Origin: Jejuia sp047345485
GTDB lineage: Bacteria; Bacteroidota; Bacteroidia; Flavobacteriales; Flavobacteriaceae
Direction: 5' to 3'
DNA: 64,000 bases
Assembly (NCBI RefSeq): GCF_047345485.1
Contig: NZ_JBLFEN010000003.1
Location: 372,001-436,000 of the forward strand
A program made the translations under genes and the position numbers. The first letter of the stretch is position 1. Each line of letters opens with the position of its first letter. Below, piece by piece: positions 53,323 to 62,406 of this stretch. Below the pieces are notes generated by a model that ran no database searches, was not told where the DNA came from, and saw only the letters and a list, made by a program, of their open reading frames with translations.

Positions 53323-55134
53323 ATGGCAAAAAACGGTAACTCATTAGACCAAAGTACTTTTGATAAACTACGCCGTTTGTACATTATTGGGTTTAGTACT
53401 ATTGCACTTTCTGTAATTATTAGTCAGATTTTAATTCGCACGCATCTTAATGGGCAAGAAAGTGACTCTACGGTAATTAATATAGCTGGAAGGCAACGTA
53501 TGTTGAGTCAGAAATTGGCTAAAAACGTGGTATCCTTATCGTCTACATCAAGCACAGAAGAGCAACTAGCTATTAAAAATAATCTAAAAGAAACGCTTCG
53601 TATATGGGAGTTTTCGCATCATGCACTCCAAAATGGAAATGATAGTTTACGCTTACCTAATACAAATAGTGATGCCATAACCTTAAAGTTTGCAGTTTTA
53701 AATCCTGTTTTTGATACTATTGCTAAAGCCTCAAAATCTATTATTAGTAAGATTGAAAATAATACGACTAACGCTGCTACATATTTAAATGATGTAACTA
53801 TAGTGAAAACTAATGAAGCTGAGTTTTTACAGCAGATGGATGCTATTGTAAATCAATATGATACAGAAGCTGAGGAAAAGGTAGCATGGTTACGAAAACT
53901 TGAGTTTTGGTTGACAATACTAACACTAGTAATTCTTCTTGGAGAATTTTTATTTATTTTCTGGCCCGCTGCTAAATCGGTACGTTATACTCTGGCAGAA
54001 TTATTATCTGCTGAAAAACAAGCTAAACAAATGGCTTTTGAAGCCAATGAGTTGAGTAAGGCTAGAGAAAAATCCATCCAAGAATTGAGTACGTTAACTC
54101 GCGCTATGGATGAGACCCTGCTGTTTGCAAGAACATTACCAGATGGTACATTACTACATATGGGGAATAAATTTTCGCGCTTGTTTAAATTCTCTAATTT
54201 TAATGATACAGTACCATTTTGGAAAGCAATTTCACAGTTAGAAAACGAGCAGTCGTATATTGAAGCTATCATAAAAAAACATAAAAAAACGGGTTGGAAA
54301 GGTGAAGTAAAAGCGACTTGTAAGGAGCATAAAGATGTATGGTTAGAAATGGCTGTTATACCTTATAGCCCAACCAGTGATAAATCAGAATTATTAATTA
54401 TCGCTTCAGAAATTACAGAACGTAAAGTGGCGCAGTTAGAGATTGATAGATTGACCGAGCAGAGTTATGAGGAGAAGATGAGCCAGCAAAAAATAATCTC
54501 AAGTAAAATTATTGAAAACCAAGAAAAAGAGCAAAACCGTATTGCTAAAGATGTACATGACGGCATAGGGCAGATGCTTACTGGATTAAAGTATAATTTA
54601 GAAAGTATTGATACTCAAAATATAGAAAAAACAACCTCTAAAATAGAGCATTTAAAAGCATTAACTACAGATATTATTAAAGGCGTTCGTACCGCAACAT
54701 TCAACTTAACACCACCAGAATTAACCGATCATGGTGTTGTGCCAGCATTAACTAAATTAGTAAAAGAACTGACAAAACTTACGGGTAAAGAAATTGTGCT
54801 TTTTAATAAATCTGATTTTAACCAACGTCTAGATTCACTTGCTGAAATAAATATTTACCGTATTACTCAAGAAGCGATTAATAATGCTATTAAATATGCT
54901 GAATCTACCCATATTATTGTGTCTTTATCGCATAGTAAAAAACTATTAAGCATTGTTATTGACGATAACGGTAAAGGTTTTGATCCTGAAAAAGTTAAGC
55001 GCGTAAAGACAGGAGAAGGCGGTATGGGTATGACCTTTATGAGAGAGCGTATACAGTATATTGAAGGGCGTATGTTTTTAACTTCAGAAAAAGGCAAAGG
55101 TACTCGTGTTACATTAAATGTGCCATTAAAATAA
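53323..55134 (+). CDS. NarX-like sensor histidine kinase with PilJ-type sensor
   Basis: A 603-residue membrane kinase. TM1 (about 18-38), then a periplasmic PilJ/NarX-like four-helix sensor beginning INIAGRQRMLSQKLAKNV near 50-67, comparable to the NarX P-box that binds nitrate. TM2 lies near 190-212. A PAS-like domain (about 260-370) precedes a HisKA_3 domain with His near 412 in KDVHDGIGQMLTGLK and an HATPase (EAINNAIKYAE; DNGKGFDPE). HisKA_3 kinases signal to NarL-type regulators such as the one at 56737. Nitrate or nitrite is the likely ligand, inferred from the P-box-like segment and location. Confidence 0.85.
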   Translation: MAKNGNSLDQSTFDKLRRLYIIGFSTIALSVIISQILIRTHLNGQESDSTVINIAGRQRMLSQKLAKNVVSLSSTSSTEEQLAIKNNLKETLRIWEFSHHALQNGNDSLRLPNTNSDAITLKFAVLNPVFDTIAKASKSIISKIENNTTNAATYLNDVTIVKTNEAEFLQQMDAIVNQYDTEAEEKVAWLRKLEFWLTILTLVILLGEFLFIFWPAAKSVRYTLAELLSAEKQAKQMAFEANELSKAREKSIQELSTLTRAMDETLLFARTLPDGTLLHMGNKFSRLFKFSNFNDTVPFWKAISQLENEQSYIEAIIKKHKKTGWKGEVKATCKEHKDVWLEMAVIPYSPTSDKSELLIIASEITERKVAQLEIDRLTEQSYEEKMSQQKIISSKIIENQEKEQNRIAKDVHDGIGQMLTGLKYNLESIDTQNIEKTTSKIEHLKALTTDIIKGVRTATFNLTPPELTDHGVVPALTKLVKELTKLTGKEIVLFNKSDFNQRLDSLAEINIYRITQEAINNAIKYAESTHIIVSLSHSKKLLSIVIDDNGKGFDPEKVKRVKTGEGGMGMTFMRERIQYIEGRMFLTSEKGKGTRVTLNVPLK

Positions 55135-55258
55135 TTGCATTTGATGTCTTGATGGAATATTATGCTTTTTTAAATTAATCTATAGCATGTTTTTCTATAG
55201 CGTTACTAAGTAGTTATAATCTTGGTTATATTTACGGTATTTTATTAAACACAAAACG

Positions 55259-56293
55259 ATGAAAATTTTTAAATGCCCTAGTTGTAGTTCTACAGTGTTT
55301 TTTGAAAATACGCAGTGCTTAAATTGTAAAAATACTTTAGGTTATCATTTAGAGACGAACGCATTTGCTGTTCCTCAAACGTATAACTCATCTTTTACTA
55401 ATAATCTTAAATTCTGTTATAACCATAAATATTCAGTTTGCAATTGGTTAATTGCGCAATCGTCTGAAAATAAATTTTGTGTTGCTTGTTCTCTTAATAG
55501 AAAAGTACCAACCCAATCTGATGAAGAAAGCTTTAAAAAATGGCAAAAATTAGAAATTGCTAAACACAGGTTAATTTACCAATTAAGTGCATTGAACTTA
55601 CCCTTACATTCAAAAATTAAAAATTACATAGGTATTGCCTTCGATTTTCTTTCTGATAATAATAAAGAAAAAAAATTAACTGGTCATTCTAATGGTGTTA
55701 TTACTATATTACTTTCTGAGGCAGATTCTGTTCATAGAGAGCAACTAAAAAAACAAATGGATGAACGTTATAGAACACTTTTGGGGCACTTTAGGCACGA
55801 GATAGGTCATTATTACTGGATGCTTCTTTTTGATAATGAAAACTTGCAAAAGTTTAGAAATATTTTTGGAAATGAAAACATAGATTATGGAGAATCTTTA
55901 GAAAGATATTACAAAAACGGTGCGCCATCTAATTGGAATTCAAACTACATTAGTAAATATGCGAGTGCGCATCCATGGGAAGATTGGGCAGAAACATGGG
56001 CACATTATTTACATATTATGGATACGTTAGAAACCGCAAATTCTTTAGGGATGTCTTTTTCGGCATCAAATACACCAATACAACAAAAGATAACAACTTC
56101 AGTGTGTCCTAACCCATATAAAATTACTGATTTTAAGGTTATTTTTGATGCAAGTATTGCATTAACTTGTGCAGCAAATAGCTTAAATAGATCAATGGGT
56201 TTACAAGATATTTATCCCTTTGTAATACCATCTCCAGTTTATAAAAAGTTGGAGTTTATTCATAACATATTGAAAAATAGAAATAATAGTTAA
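55259..56293 (+). CDS. Putative zinc-binding metallopeptidase (Peptidase_Mx type)
   Basis: A 344-residue cytoplasmic protein. N-terminal zinc ribbon: CPSCSSTVFF and CLNCKNTLGYH (residues 5-28), then a second pair around Cys in VCNW and CVAC near 60-78. The catalytic-looking part has HFRHEIGHYYW near 181-191, an HExxH zincin motif, and DWAETWAHYLHIMDTL near 240 with further possible ligands. The family has no known substrate. Here it stands between a nitrate-type kinase and its response regulator, which is unusual. Confidence 0.8.
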   Translation: MKIFKCPSCSSTVFFENTQCLNCKNTLGYHLETNAFAVPQTYNSSFTNNLKFCYNHKYSVCNWLIAQSSENKFCVACSLNRKVPTQSDEESFKKWQKLEIAKHRLIYQLSALNLPLHSKIKNYIGIAFDFLSDNNKEKKLTGHSNGVITILLSEADSVHREQLKKQMDERYRTLLGHFRHEIGHYYWMLLFDNENLQKFRNIFGNENIDYGESLERYYKNGAPSNWNSNYISKYASAHPWEDWAETWAHYLHIMDTLETANSLGMSFSASNTPIQQKITTSVCPNPYKITDFKVIFDASIALTCAANSLNRSMGLQDIYPFVIPSPVYKKLEFIHNILKNRNNS

Positions 56294-56304
56294 AGCGTAT
56301 TTTT

Positions 56305-56685
56305 GTGAAGAGAAAATTAATATCCTCAGGTTCTAAATTCGAAGAAAATATAGGTTACTCTAGAGCAGTAGTGCAAGGGAATTGGATCTTTGTTTCTGGA
56401 ACTACTGGGTATGACTACAAAACTATGACAATTAGTGATAATGTTATAGTACAAACAGAACAATGCTTAATAAATATAGAAAATACCTTAAAAGAAGCAG
56501 ATGCCAGTTTGTTAGATATTGTAAGAGTAACTTATATTTTGTCCAAAGCTGAAGATTTTAAATCATGTTGGCCAGTATTAAAAAAATACTTAGGTAATAT
56601 CAAACCTGCCGCAACTATGTTTTCTGCAGAACTTGCAGACGATAAGATGAAAATTGAAATTGAGGTAACTGCTTTAAAATCTTAA
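56305..56685 (+). CDS. RidA family protein
   Basis: A 126-residue YjgF/YER057c/UK114-fold protein. Start is GTG at 56305 (KRKLISSGSKFEENIGYSRAVV follows, the usual family N-terminus); no ATG is suitably placed. RidA proteins hydrolyse reactive enamines/imines; the key Arg is present in IVRVTYIL near 74. It begins 11 bp after the metallopeptidase gene. Its presence in a nitrogen-assimilation operon may reflect imine chemistry of amino-acid metabolism, which is inference. Confidence 0.86.
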   Translation: MKRKLISSGSKFEENIGYSRAVVQGNWIFVSGTTGYDYKTMTISDNVIVQTEQCLINIENTLKEADASLLDIVRVTYILSKAEDFKSCWPVLKKYLGNIKPAATMFSAELADDKMKIEIEVTALKS

Positions 56686-56688
56686 AAA

Positions 56689-56710
56689 TACGTAGTATTA
56701 CTTAATTTCT
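56689..56710 (+). promoter_or_regulatory. Nitrate operator candidate upstream of the NarL-like gene (copy C)
   Basis: TACGTA (56689-56694), GTAT, TACTTA (56699-56704), followed by TAATTTCT (56703-56710) at the -7 position used at the other two sites, though a weaker match. An exact TATTTTTG lies 8 bp further at 56711-56718. The ATG is at 56737. Confidence 0.5.
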
Positions 56711-56736
56711 TATTTTTGTATTTATAACAGTAAATT

Positions 56737-57402
56737 ATGGACAAAATTAATGTTGTACTTGCTGATGATCATGTGTTAGTAAGAGATGGTATTAAAGCAC
56801 TTTTAGAAGACCAATCTGGAATAGTAGTTATAGACGAAGCATCAAACGGAAAAGAAGCTTTAGAAGTTATTGCTAAAAACAAACCACATGTATTGATTGT
56901 AGATATACGTATGCCAGAAATGAATGGTATAGAGGTGGTTGGTGAGATGAGTAAGTCGCATCAAGATGTAAAAACATTAGTACTATCCATGCACGATTCT
57001 GAAGAATATGTTGTACAAGCTATTCAAGCAGGTGCAGATGGTTACTTATTAAAAGGAGCTAGTAAAGAAGAGTTTTTAAAAGCATTAAACAAAGTGGCTA
57101 ATGGTGGTAAATATTTTACAGGAGATGTATCTGCTATTATCATGAATAATTTTGTGAATGGCAATACAAATTCAGTAGTCATACCAAAGAGAGATATAAA
57201 AGAACATTCATTTAATCTTACAAAACGTGAAAAACAAATTTTAAGCTTAGTTTTAGAATTTAAAAATAATAAAGATATAGCTGATGAACTTCAAATTAGT
57301 AAACGTACAGCTGAAGTGCATCGTTTTAATTTGATGAAAAAATTAGAGGTTTCAAATTTAAAAGAGTTGATAGATAAAGCAAAAAATAATGCTTTAGTAT
57401 AA
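56737..57402 (+). CDS. NarL/FixJ-type response regulator
   Basis: A 221-residue regulator: receiver domain 1-120 with acidic pocket Asp10-Asp11, phospho-acceptor Asp56 in VLIVDIRMPEMNG and Lys near 105 in LLKGASK; C-terminal LuxR-type HTH (about 160-215) with LTKREKQILSLVLEFKNNKDIADELQ split across helices and SKRTAEVHRFNLMKKL as recognition region. Paired by proximity with the NarX-like kinase at 53323. Its gene has its own candidate operator, suggesting autoregulation. Confidence 0.9.
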   Translation: MDKINVVLADDHVLVRDGIKALLEDQSGIVVIDEASNGKEALEVIAKNKPHVLIVDIRMPEMNGIEVVGEMSKSHQDVKTLVLSMHDSEEYVVQAIQAGADGYLLKGASKEEFLKALNKVANGGKYFTGDVSAIIMNNFVNGNTNSVVIPKRDIKEHSFNLTKREKQILSLVLEFKNNKDIADELQISKRTAEVHRFNLMKKLEVSNLKELIDKAKNNALV

Positions 57403-57424
57403 TTTTTTTACTTAAATCTTATAT

Positions 57425-58516
57425 ATGCCAAATCAAAAAAAAAGAAAGCGCTATAAAAAAAAACGTTATAAACTTCCAGTAATTATTATTGCATTATTGA
57501 TTCTTTTGCGAATATATCTTCCCACCTATGTAAAAAATCAAATCAATAAAACACTAGCCAGTATCCCTGGGTATTATGGAGAAATTAAGGATGTAAATAT
57601 TGCACTTTATAAGGGAGCGTATGTTTTAGACAGTTTATATTTAAATAAAGTTGAAGCTAAAACTCAAGTACCATATCTCAATTTCCCAAAGAGTGATATT
57701 TCCATAGAATGGAAATCTCTTTTAAAAGGTGAAATTGTTAGCGAAATAGTAATGCATAATCCAGAAATTATTTATGTTTTTGAAGATCAAAGTAGTGATA
57801 GTACAGCAACAGGTGTTGATCATTGGAGTAAGGCTTTAACTAATATTATACCAATAGATATTAATCGTTTAGAGGTAAAAAATGGTAAGTTGGCATATGT
57901 AGAATTATCTACAGATCCAAATATTGATTTAAATTTTACTAATTTAGAATTAACTGCCACAAATTTGAGAAACGTTGTTTCAAAAAAAGGTACATTACCA
58001 TCTCCAATTCAAGCAACAGCACGTTCCATTGGTGGCGGTAGCGTAAATTTAAATGGTAATATTAATATTGTGAAACAGGTGCCAGATGTAGATTTATCTT
58101 TTTCATTAGAAAATACCAATATTGCTGCACTAAACAGTTTTTCACGCCATTATGCTGGTTTAGACTTTGAAGAAGGTAGTTTTAATCTTTATAGTGAAGT
58201 TGCCATAGCTGACGGTTTTTTAAAAGGCTACGTAAAACCACTCTTATCAGATACTAAATTAATTGGTAAAGATGATGGGTTTTTAGGTGTATTATGGGAA
58301 GGTTTTGTTGGCTTTTTTAAGTTTGTTTTAAAAAATCAAAAAACGGATACCATTGCTACAAAAATTCCTATTGAAGGAGACCTAAACAGTGTAGAAGGTA
58401 ATATATGGCCTACCGTTTTTAACCTCTTTGAAAATGCGTGGATAAAAGCATTTACTGGTAAAGTAGATGATGAAATTGATATTAAGGATGCACTTAACGG
58501 TGATGAAAATAATTAA
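57425..58516 (+). CDS. DUF748/AsmA-like membrane-anchored protein
   Basis: A 363-residue protein with a very basic N-terminus (KKRKRYKKKRYK), one membrane helix (LPVIIIALLILLRIYLP, about 17-33) and a large beta-rich domain resembling DUF748/AsmA-like repeats (DISIEWKSLLKGEIVSEIVM near 75; later VNLNGNINIV and PIEGDLNSVEGN). Such proteins lie between inner and outer membranes and may move lipids. It begins 22 bp after the response-regulator gene. No evident link to nitrate chemistry. Confidence 0.68.
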   Translation: MPNQKKRKRYKKKRYKLPVIIIALLILLRIYLPTYVKNQINKTLASIPGYYGEIKDVNIALYKGAYVLDSLYLNKVEAKTQVPYLNFPKSDISIEWKSLLKGEIVSEIVMHNPEIIYVFEDQSSDSTATGVDHWSKALTNIIPIDINRLEVKNGKLAYVELSTDPNIDLNFTNLELTATNLRNVVSKKGTLPSPIQATARSIGGGSVNLNGNINIVKQVPDVDLSFSLENTNIAALNSFSRHYAGLDFEEGSFNLYSEVAIADGFLKGYVKPLLSDTKLIGKDDGFLGVLWEGFVGFFKFVLKNQKTDTIATKIPIEGDLNSVEGNIWPTVFNLFENAWIKAFTGKVDDEIDIKDALNGDENN

Positions 58517-58884
58517 TACAATGTATCAATTTTAGTCAATTTATAGTGTGTTTTTATTGGGCGTTTTTTATTAATCTTAAAAACTTAACCAAGCATATAC
58601 TTCATTTTGCTAAATCCTCAAAATCTACATTATTAAATTATCAACATCATAATTATACTTCATTACGTAATATTTAATATTGAAAATTAAGTATTAATAC
58701 GTAGTTTTGATTGTGTTTAAATGCTAAGCTTATCTAAAATTATGTAACCAATATTTTTTATATAATACTTTAATTTTTGTCAAATTTTAAAATTTGAAGT
58801 ATTTTTTAGAAGATTCAGAATAATAGTTAAAGCATTTGTTTCCATAAGTTAAAATGTATTGTTTAGTAAAAAACGGCCCTGTAA
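58517..58884 (+). promoter_or_regulatory. Leader region of the nitrate reductase operon with operator candidate (copy B)
   Basis: TAAGTA (58688-58693), TTAA, TACGTA (58698-58703), with exact -7 box TAGTTTTG (58702-58709), the same geometry as upstream of nirB. An additional TACGTA is at 58664-58669. The predicted transcript has a leader of about 170 nt containing an 18-bp perfect palindrome TCAAATTTTAAAATTTGA (58780-58797). No ORF or RNA family is recognised. Confidence 0.6.
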
Positions 58885-61800
58885 ATGGTTAAAAACGAAG
58901 TAAAAACAACTTGTTCGTATTGTGGTGTAGGCTGCGGTATTATTGTTAAAAAAGATAATAACAACACCGTTTTTGTTGAAGGTGATAAAGACCACCCAGT
59001 TAACAAAGGGATGTTATGTTCTAAAGGGATGAATTTACATTACGTAGCTAATGATACTTCTGATAGAATTTTATATCCAGAAATGCGCTGGAGTAGATCT
59101 CACCCTAGGGAGCGTGTAAGTTGGGATGATGCTCTAGATAGAGCTGCTAGTGTTTTTAAATCGATCATAAAAAAGCACGGGCCAGATAGCGTTGGATTTT
59201 ATGTGTCTGGACAAAGTTTAACTGAAGAATATTATATTGCAAATAAACTAACCAAAGGCTTTTTAGGTACAAATAATATAGATACCAACTCGCGTTTATG
59301 TATGAGTTCTGCGGTGGTAGGGTATAAAAAAACTTTTGGAGAAGATAGTGTGCCTATATCTTATGCCGATATTGAATTGGCAGATACATTTTTAATAACG
59401 GGAGCAAACCCAGCATGGTGTCACCCAATTTTATTTAGAAGATTAGAAAAGCATAAAGAGGAGCATCCTGATGTTAATATTATAGTTGTAGACCCAAGAA
59501 AAACCGATACAGCAAACTTCGCAGATTTACATTTACAACTACTACCCGGAACCGATGTTATTTTATACAATGCTATTGGCCGATGTTTATACAAACGTGG
59601 GTTAATAGATGAAACATTTATAAATAATTATACAGAAGGCTTTAAAGATTATAAAGATTTAATTTTTGAAACATCATTAAAGCAAGCCTCAAAATTATGT
59701 GGTGTTCCAGAAAAAGACATTCGTAAAGCCGCTGATATGATTGGACTTTCAAAAGGCTTTATTAGTATGTGGGCCATGGGGCTTAACCAAAGTATGGTGG
59801 GTACTGATAAAAACGTATCGCTCTTAAATTTATCTTTAATTACTGGGCAAGTTGGGAAACCAGGTGCGGGTCCATTCTCATTAACAGGGCAACCTAATGC
59901 AATGGGAGGACGTGAGGTAGGAGGAATGGCAAACCTTTTAGCAGTACATAAAGATTTAATGAATGAGGAACACCGTCGTGAAGTAGCACAGTTTTGGGGT
60001 GTAGATAAGATAAACCCTAAACCAGGATTAACAGCTACTGAGATGTTTGATGCTTTAGAAAGCGGGAAAATGAAGGCGGTTTGGATAGCATGTACAAATC
60101 CCTTGGTAAGTTTACCAAATTTAAATCGTATTGAAAAGGCCATGAAAAATTCAAAATTCGTGGTAGTTCAAGAGATTTCTCATAAATCAGATACTGTAGC
60201 TTTTGCAGATTTAGTACTACCTGCAGCCGCTTGGTTAGAAAAAGAAGGTACGATGACAAATTCTGAAAGACGAATTTCGTACTTACCAAAAGAAATTGAT
60301 GCTCCTGGAGAAGCAAGACCAGATGTTGAAATTTTCTGTGATTTTGCGCAACGCATGGGCTTTAGAGGCTTTAATTTTAATAATGCCAGCGAAATTTATG
60401 ATGAGTATGCCTCTATGACTAAGGGTACTAATATTGATGTGTCTTTTTTAAATTACGAACGATTAAAAACCGAAGGTACATTTCAATGGCCCGTACCAGA
60501 ACACAGGCATAAAGGGACGCCAAGACTTTTTGAAGATAAAAAATTCTATACACCATCACAAAAGGCACAGTTTAATTTACCTAGTAGTATCGTAAACACA
60601 TCAGTATTACCTAATGATACTTATCCTTTAATTTTAACTACAGGGCGTGTGCGCGACCAATGGCACACGATGACAAAAACTGGAAAAGTATCCCGTTTAA
60701 AAACGCATTATCCAACCCCTGTTTTAGAAATTCATCCTACTGATGCGTATTTGTACAATATAAAAAATGGCACAATTACCGAAATAAAAGGTGAAAATGG
60801 CGTAGTAAGAGTGCGTGCAAAAGTCACCGAAAACATTAAAAAAGGTGTAGTGTTTTTACCAATGCATTGGGGTAAACAATTACAAAGTAATTTAAATAGA
60901 GCTAATAACTTAACTAACACACATGTAGATCCTGTTTCAAAAGAACCAGATTTTAAATTTACCCGTGTTTCGGTTTCAAAATATAAAAAAGCACCAGAAA
61001 AAATTATAATTGCTGGGGCTGGTGCAGCGGCATTCCGTTTTGTACAAAATTACAGAGAGCAAAATGATACTGATGAAATACATGTGTTTTCAAAAGAACC
61101 AAATCTGTTTTACAACAGAGTATTATTACCAGAATATGTAACCGAAGAATTATCTTGGGAGCAGTTGCTTAAAATTAAAGAAAAAGAGCTTAATAAGCTT
61201 AATGTACATTTACATCCAGAAACGTATATCACAAAAATTAACAAGGCACAAAAAGTGGTTACAGATAGTAATGCTACAACACATAGCTTTGATAAATTAA
61301 TATTAGCAACGGGTAGTCGTGCTTTTATTCCTAAAGATGTGCAAATAGATTTACCGGGGCGTTTTACAATGCGTAATAAAATAGATGCAGATCAATTTAA
61401 ATCCTATTTAGATGCTACAGGCTTGCCACCAGAAGAGCAACATGTAGTAATTGTTGGTGGTGGTTTGTTAGGTTTAGAGCTGGCTGCAGCTATGAAACAT
61501 AAAAATGCAAAAATAACAATTGTACAGCGTGCATCGCGTTTAATGGAGCGCCAGTTAGATAGAGTATCTAGTAAGTTACTGGCATTAGATGTTCAAGAAC
61601 GTGGGATTCAAATTTATTTTGATAATGAAGTAAGTACGGTGTTTGATGATGAAGATACTGGCGATTTAAATATTACACTTAAAAGTGGAAAATCCATTAC
61701 TGCCAATGCCATTGTATACGCTATTGGTACTATTCCAAATGTAGAAATTGCTAGAGAAAATGGTATTAAATGTACAAGAGGTGTTAAGGTGAATCAACAT

Positions 61801-62406
61801 TTACAATCATCTCATCCAGATATTTTTGCTATTGGAGAGATTGCAGAATTCAATAACCAATTGTTCGGAATTACCTCCGCTGCAGAAGAGCAAGCCAATA
61901 TATTAGCCAATTTTATTGCGGGTGATGTGAGTTCGTCATACAGCGGTTCTGTTTTAATGAATATTTTAAAATTCAACGATTTAAATTTATGTAGTATTGG
62001 TGAAATTAATGTTCCTGAAAATGACGATAGTTACGAAGAAATTATTTTTACTGATATTAAAAAGCGCTATTACAAAAAATGTATTGTAAAAGATGACTTA
62101 TTAATTGGTGCTGTTTTAATGGGTGATAAAGCTGAGTTTGCAGAATTTAAAACCATGATTGACAGTAAGATTGAAATGGCTGAAAAGCGTGATAAACTAC
62201 TTAGAGGATCATCAAACGATGTGCCAGTTATCGGGAAATTAGTATGCTCATGTAGTCAAGTTGGTGCAGGAAATATAGAAGAGGCCATAACTAAAGGTTG
62301 TACTGATTTTACAGAACTTTGTGATAAAACTGGTGCAGGTTTAGGTTGTGGAAGTTGTAAAACTGAAGTTAGAGAAATACTTCAAAATTCAAAAGTATTA
62401 GCATAA
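58885..62406 (+). CDS. nasA: Assimilatory nitrate reductase fused to NirB-like FAD reductase and BFD domain
   Basis: A 1173-residue fusion. Residues 1-690: Mo-bisMGD oxidoreductase with the 4Fe-4S motif CSYCGVGCG and GMLCSKG (10-50), TNSRLCMSSAV near 135, and NAMGGREVGGM near 340, as in NasA/NarB; the C-terminal cap begins LILTTGRVRDQWHTMT near 578. Residues 700-1100: FAD/NAD module (IIIAGAGAAAFRF near 706, FYNRVLLPEYV near 745, VVIVGGGLLGLELA near 853) related to NirB and NasB. Residues 1120-1168: BFD 2Fe-2S domain (CSCSQ at 1122, later GLGCGSCKTEV). NasA plus electron-transfer subunit in one chain suggests direct NAD(P)H-driven nitrate reduction. Overlaps the next gene by one base. No export signal: cytoplasmic. 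Confidence 0.9.
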   Translation: MVKNEVKTTCSYCGVGCGIIVKKDNNNTVFVEGDKDHPVNKGMLCSKGMNLHYVANDTSDRILYPEMRWSRSHPRERVSWDDALDRAASVFKSIIKKHGPDSVGFYVSGQSLTEEYYIANKLTKGFLGTNNIDTNSRLCMSSAVVGYKKTFGEDSVPISYADIELADTFLITGANPAWCHPILFRRLEKHKEEHPDVNIIVVDPRKTDTANFADLHLQLLPGTDVILYNAIGRCLYKRGLIDETFINNYTEGFKDYKDLIFETSLKQASKLCGVPEKDIRKAADMIGLSKGFISMWAMGLNQSMVGTDKNVSLLNLSLITGQVGKPGAGPFSLTGQPNAMGGREVGGMANLLAVHKDLMNEEHRREVAQFWGVDKINPKPGLTATEMFDALESGKMKAVWIACTNPLVSLPNLNRIEKAMKNSKFVVVQEISHKSDTVAFADLVLPAAAWLEKEGTMTNSERRISYLPKEIDAPGEARPDVEIFCDFAQRMGFRGFNFNNASEIYDEYASMTKGTNIDVSFLNYERLKTEGTFQWPVPEHRHKGTPRLFEDKKFYTPSQKAQFNLPSSIVNTSVLPNDTYPLILTTGRVRDQWHTMTKTGKVSRLKTHYPTPVLEIHPTDAYLYNIKNGTITEIKGENGVVRVRAKVTENIKKGVVFLPMHWGKQLQSNLNRANNLTNTHVDPVSKEPDFKFTRVSVSKYKKAPEKIIIAGAGAAAFRFVQNYREQNDTDEIHVFSKEPNLFYNRVLLPEYVTEELSWEQLLKIKEKELNKLNVHLHPETYITKINKAQKVVTDSNATTHSFDKLILATGSRAFIPKDVQIDLPGRFTMRNKIDADQFKSYLDATGLPPEEQHVVIVGGGLLGLELAAAMKHKNAKITIVQRASRLMERQLDRVSSKLLALDVQERGIQIYFDNEVSTVFDDEDTGDLNITLKSGKSITANAIVYAIGTIPNVEIARENGIKCTRGVKVNQHLQSSHPDIFAIGEIAEFNNQLFGITSAAEEQANILANFIAGDVSSSYSGSVLMNILKFNDLNLCSIGEINVPENDDSYEEIIFTDIKKRYYKKCIVKDDLLIGAVLMGDKAEFAEFKTMIDSKIEMAEKRDKLLRGSSNDVPVIGKLVCSCSQVGAGNIEEAITKGCTDFTELCDKTGAGLGCGSCKTEVREILQNSKVLA

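Noticed and set aside
59649..60143. 164-codon minus-strand frame inside the nitrate reductase gene
   Set aside because: Antisense shadow of the conserved molybdopterin domain; no motif, no independent context.
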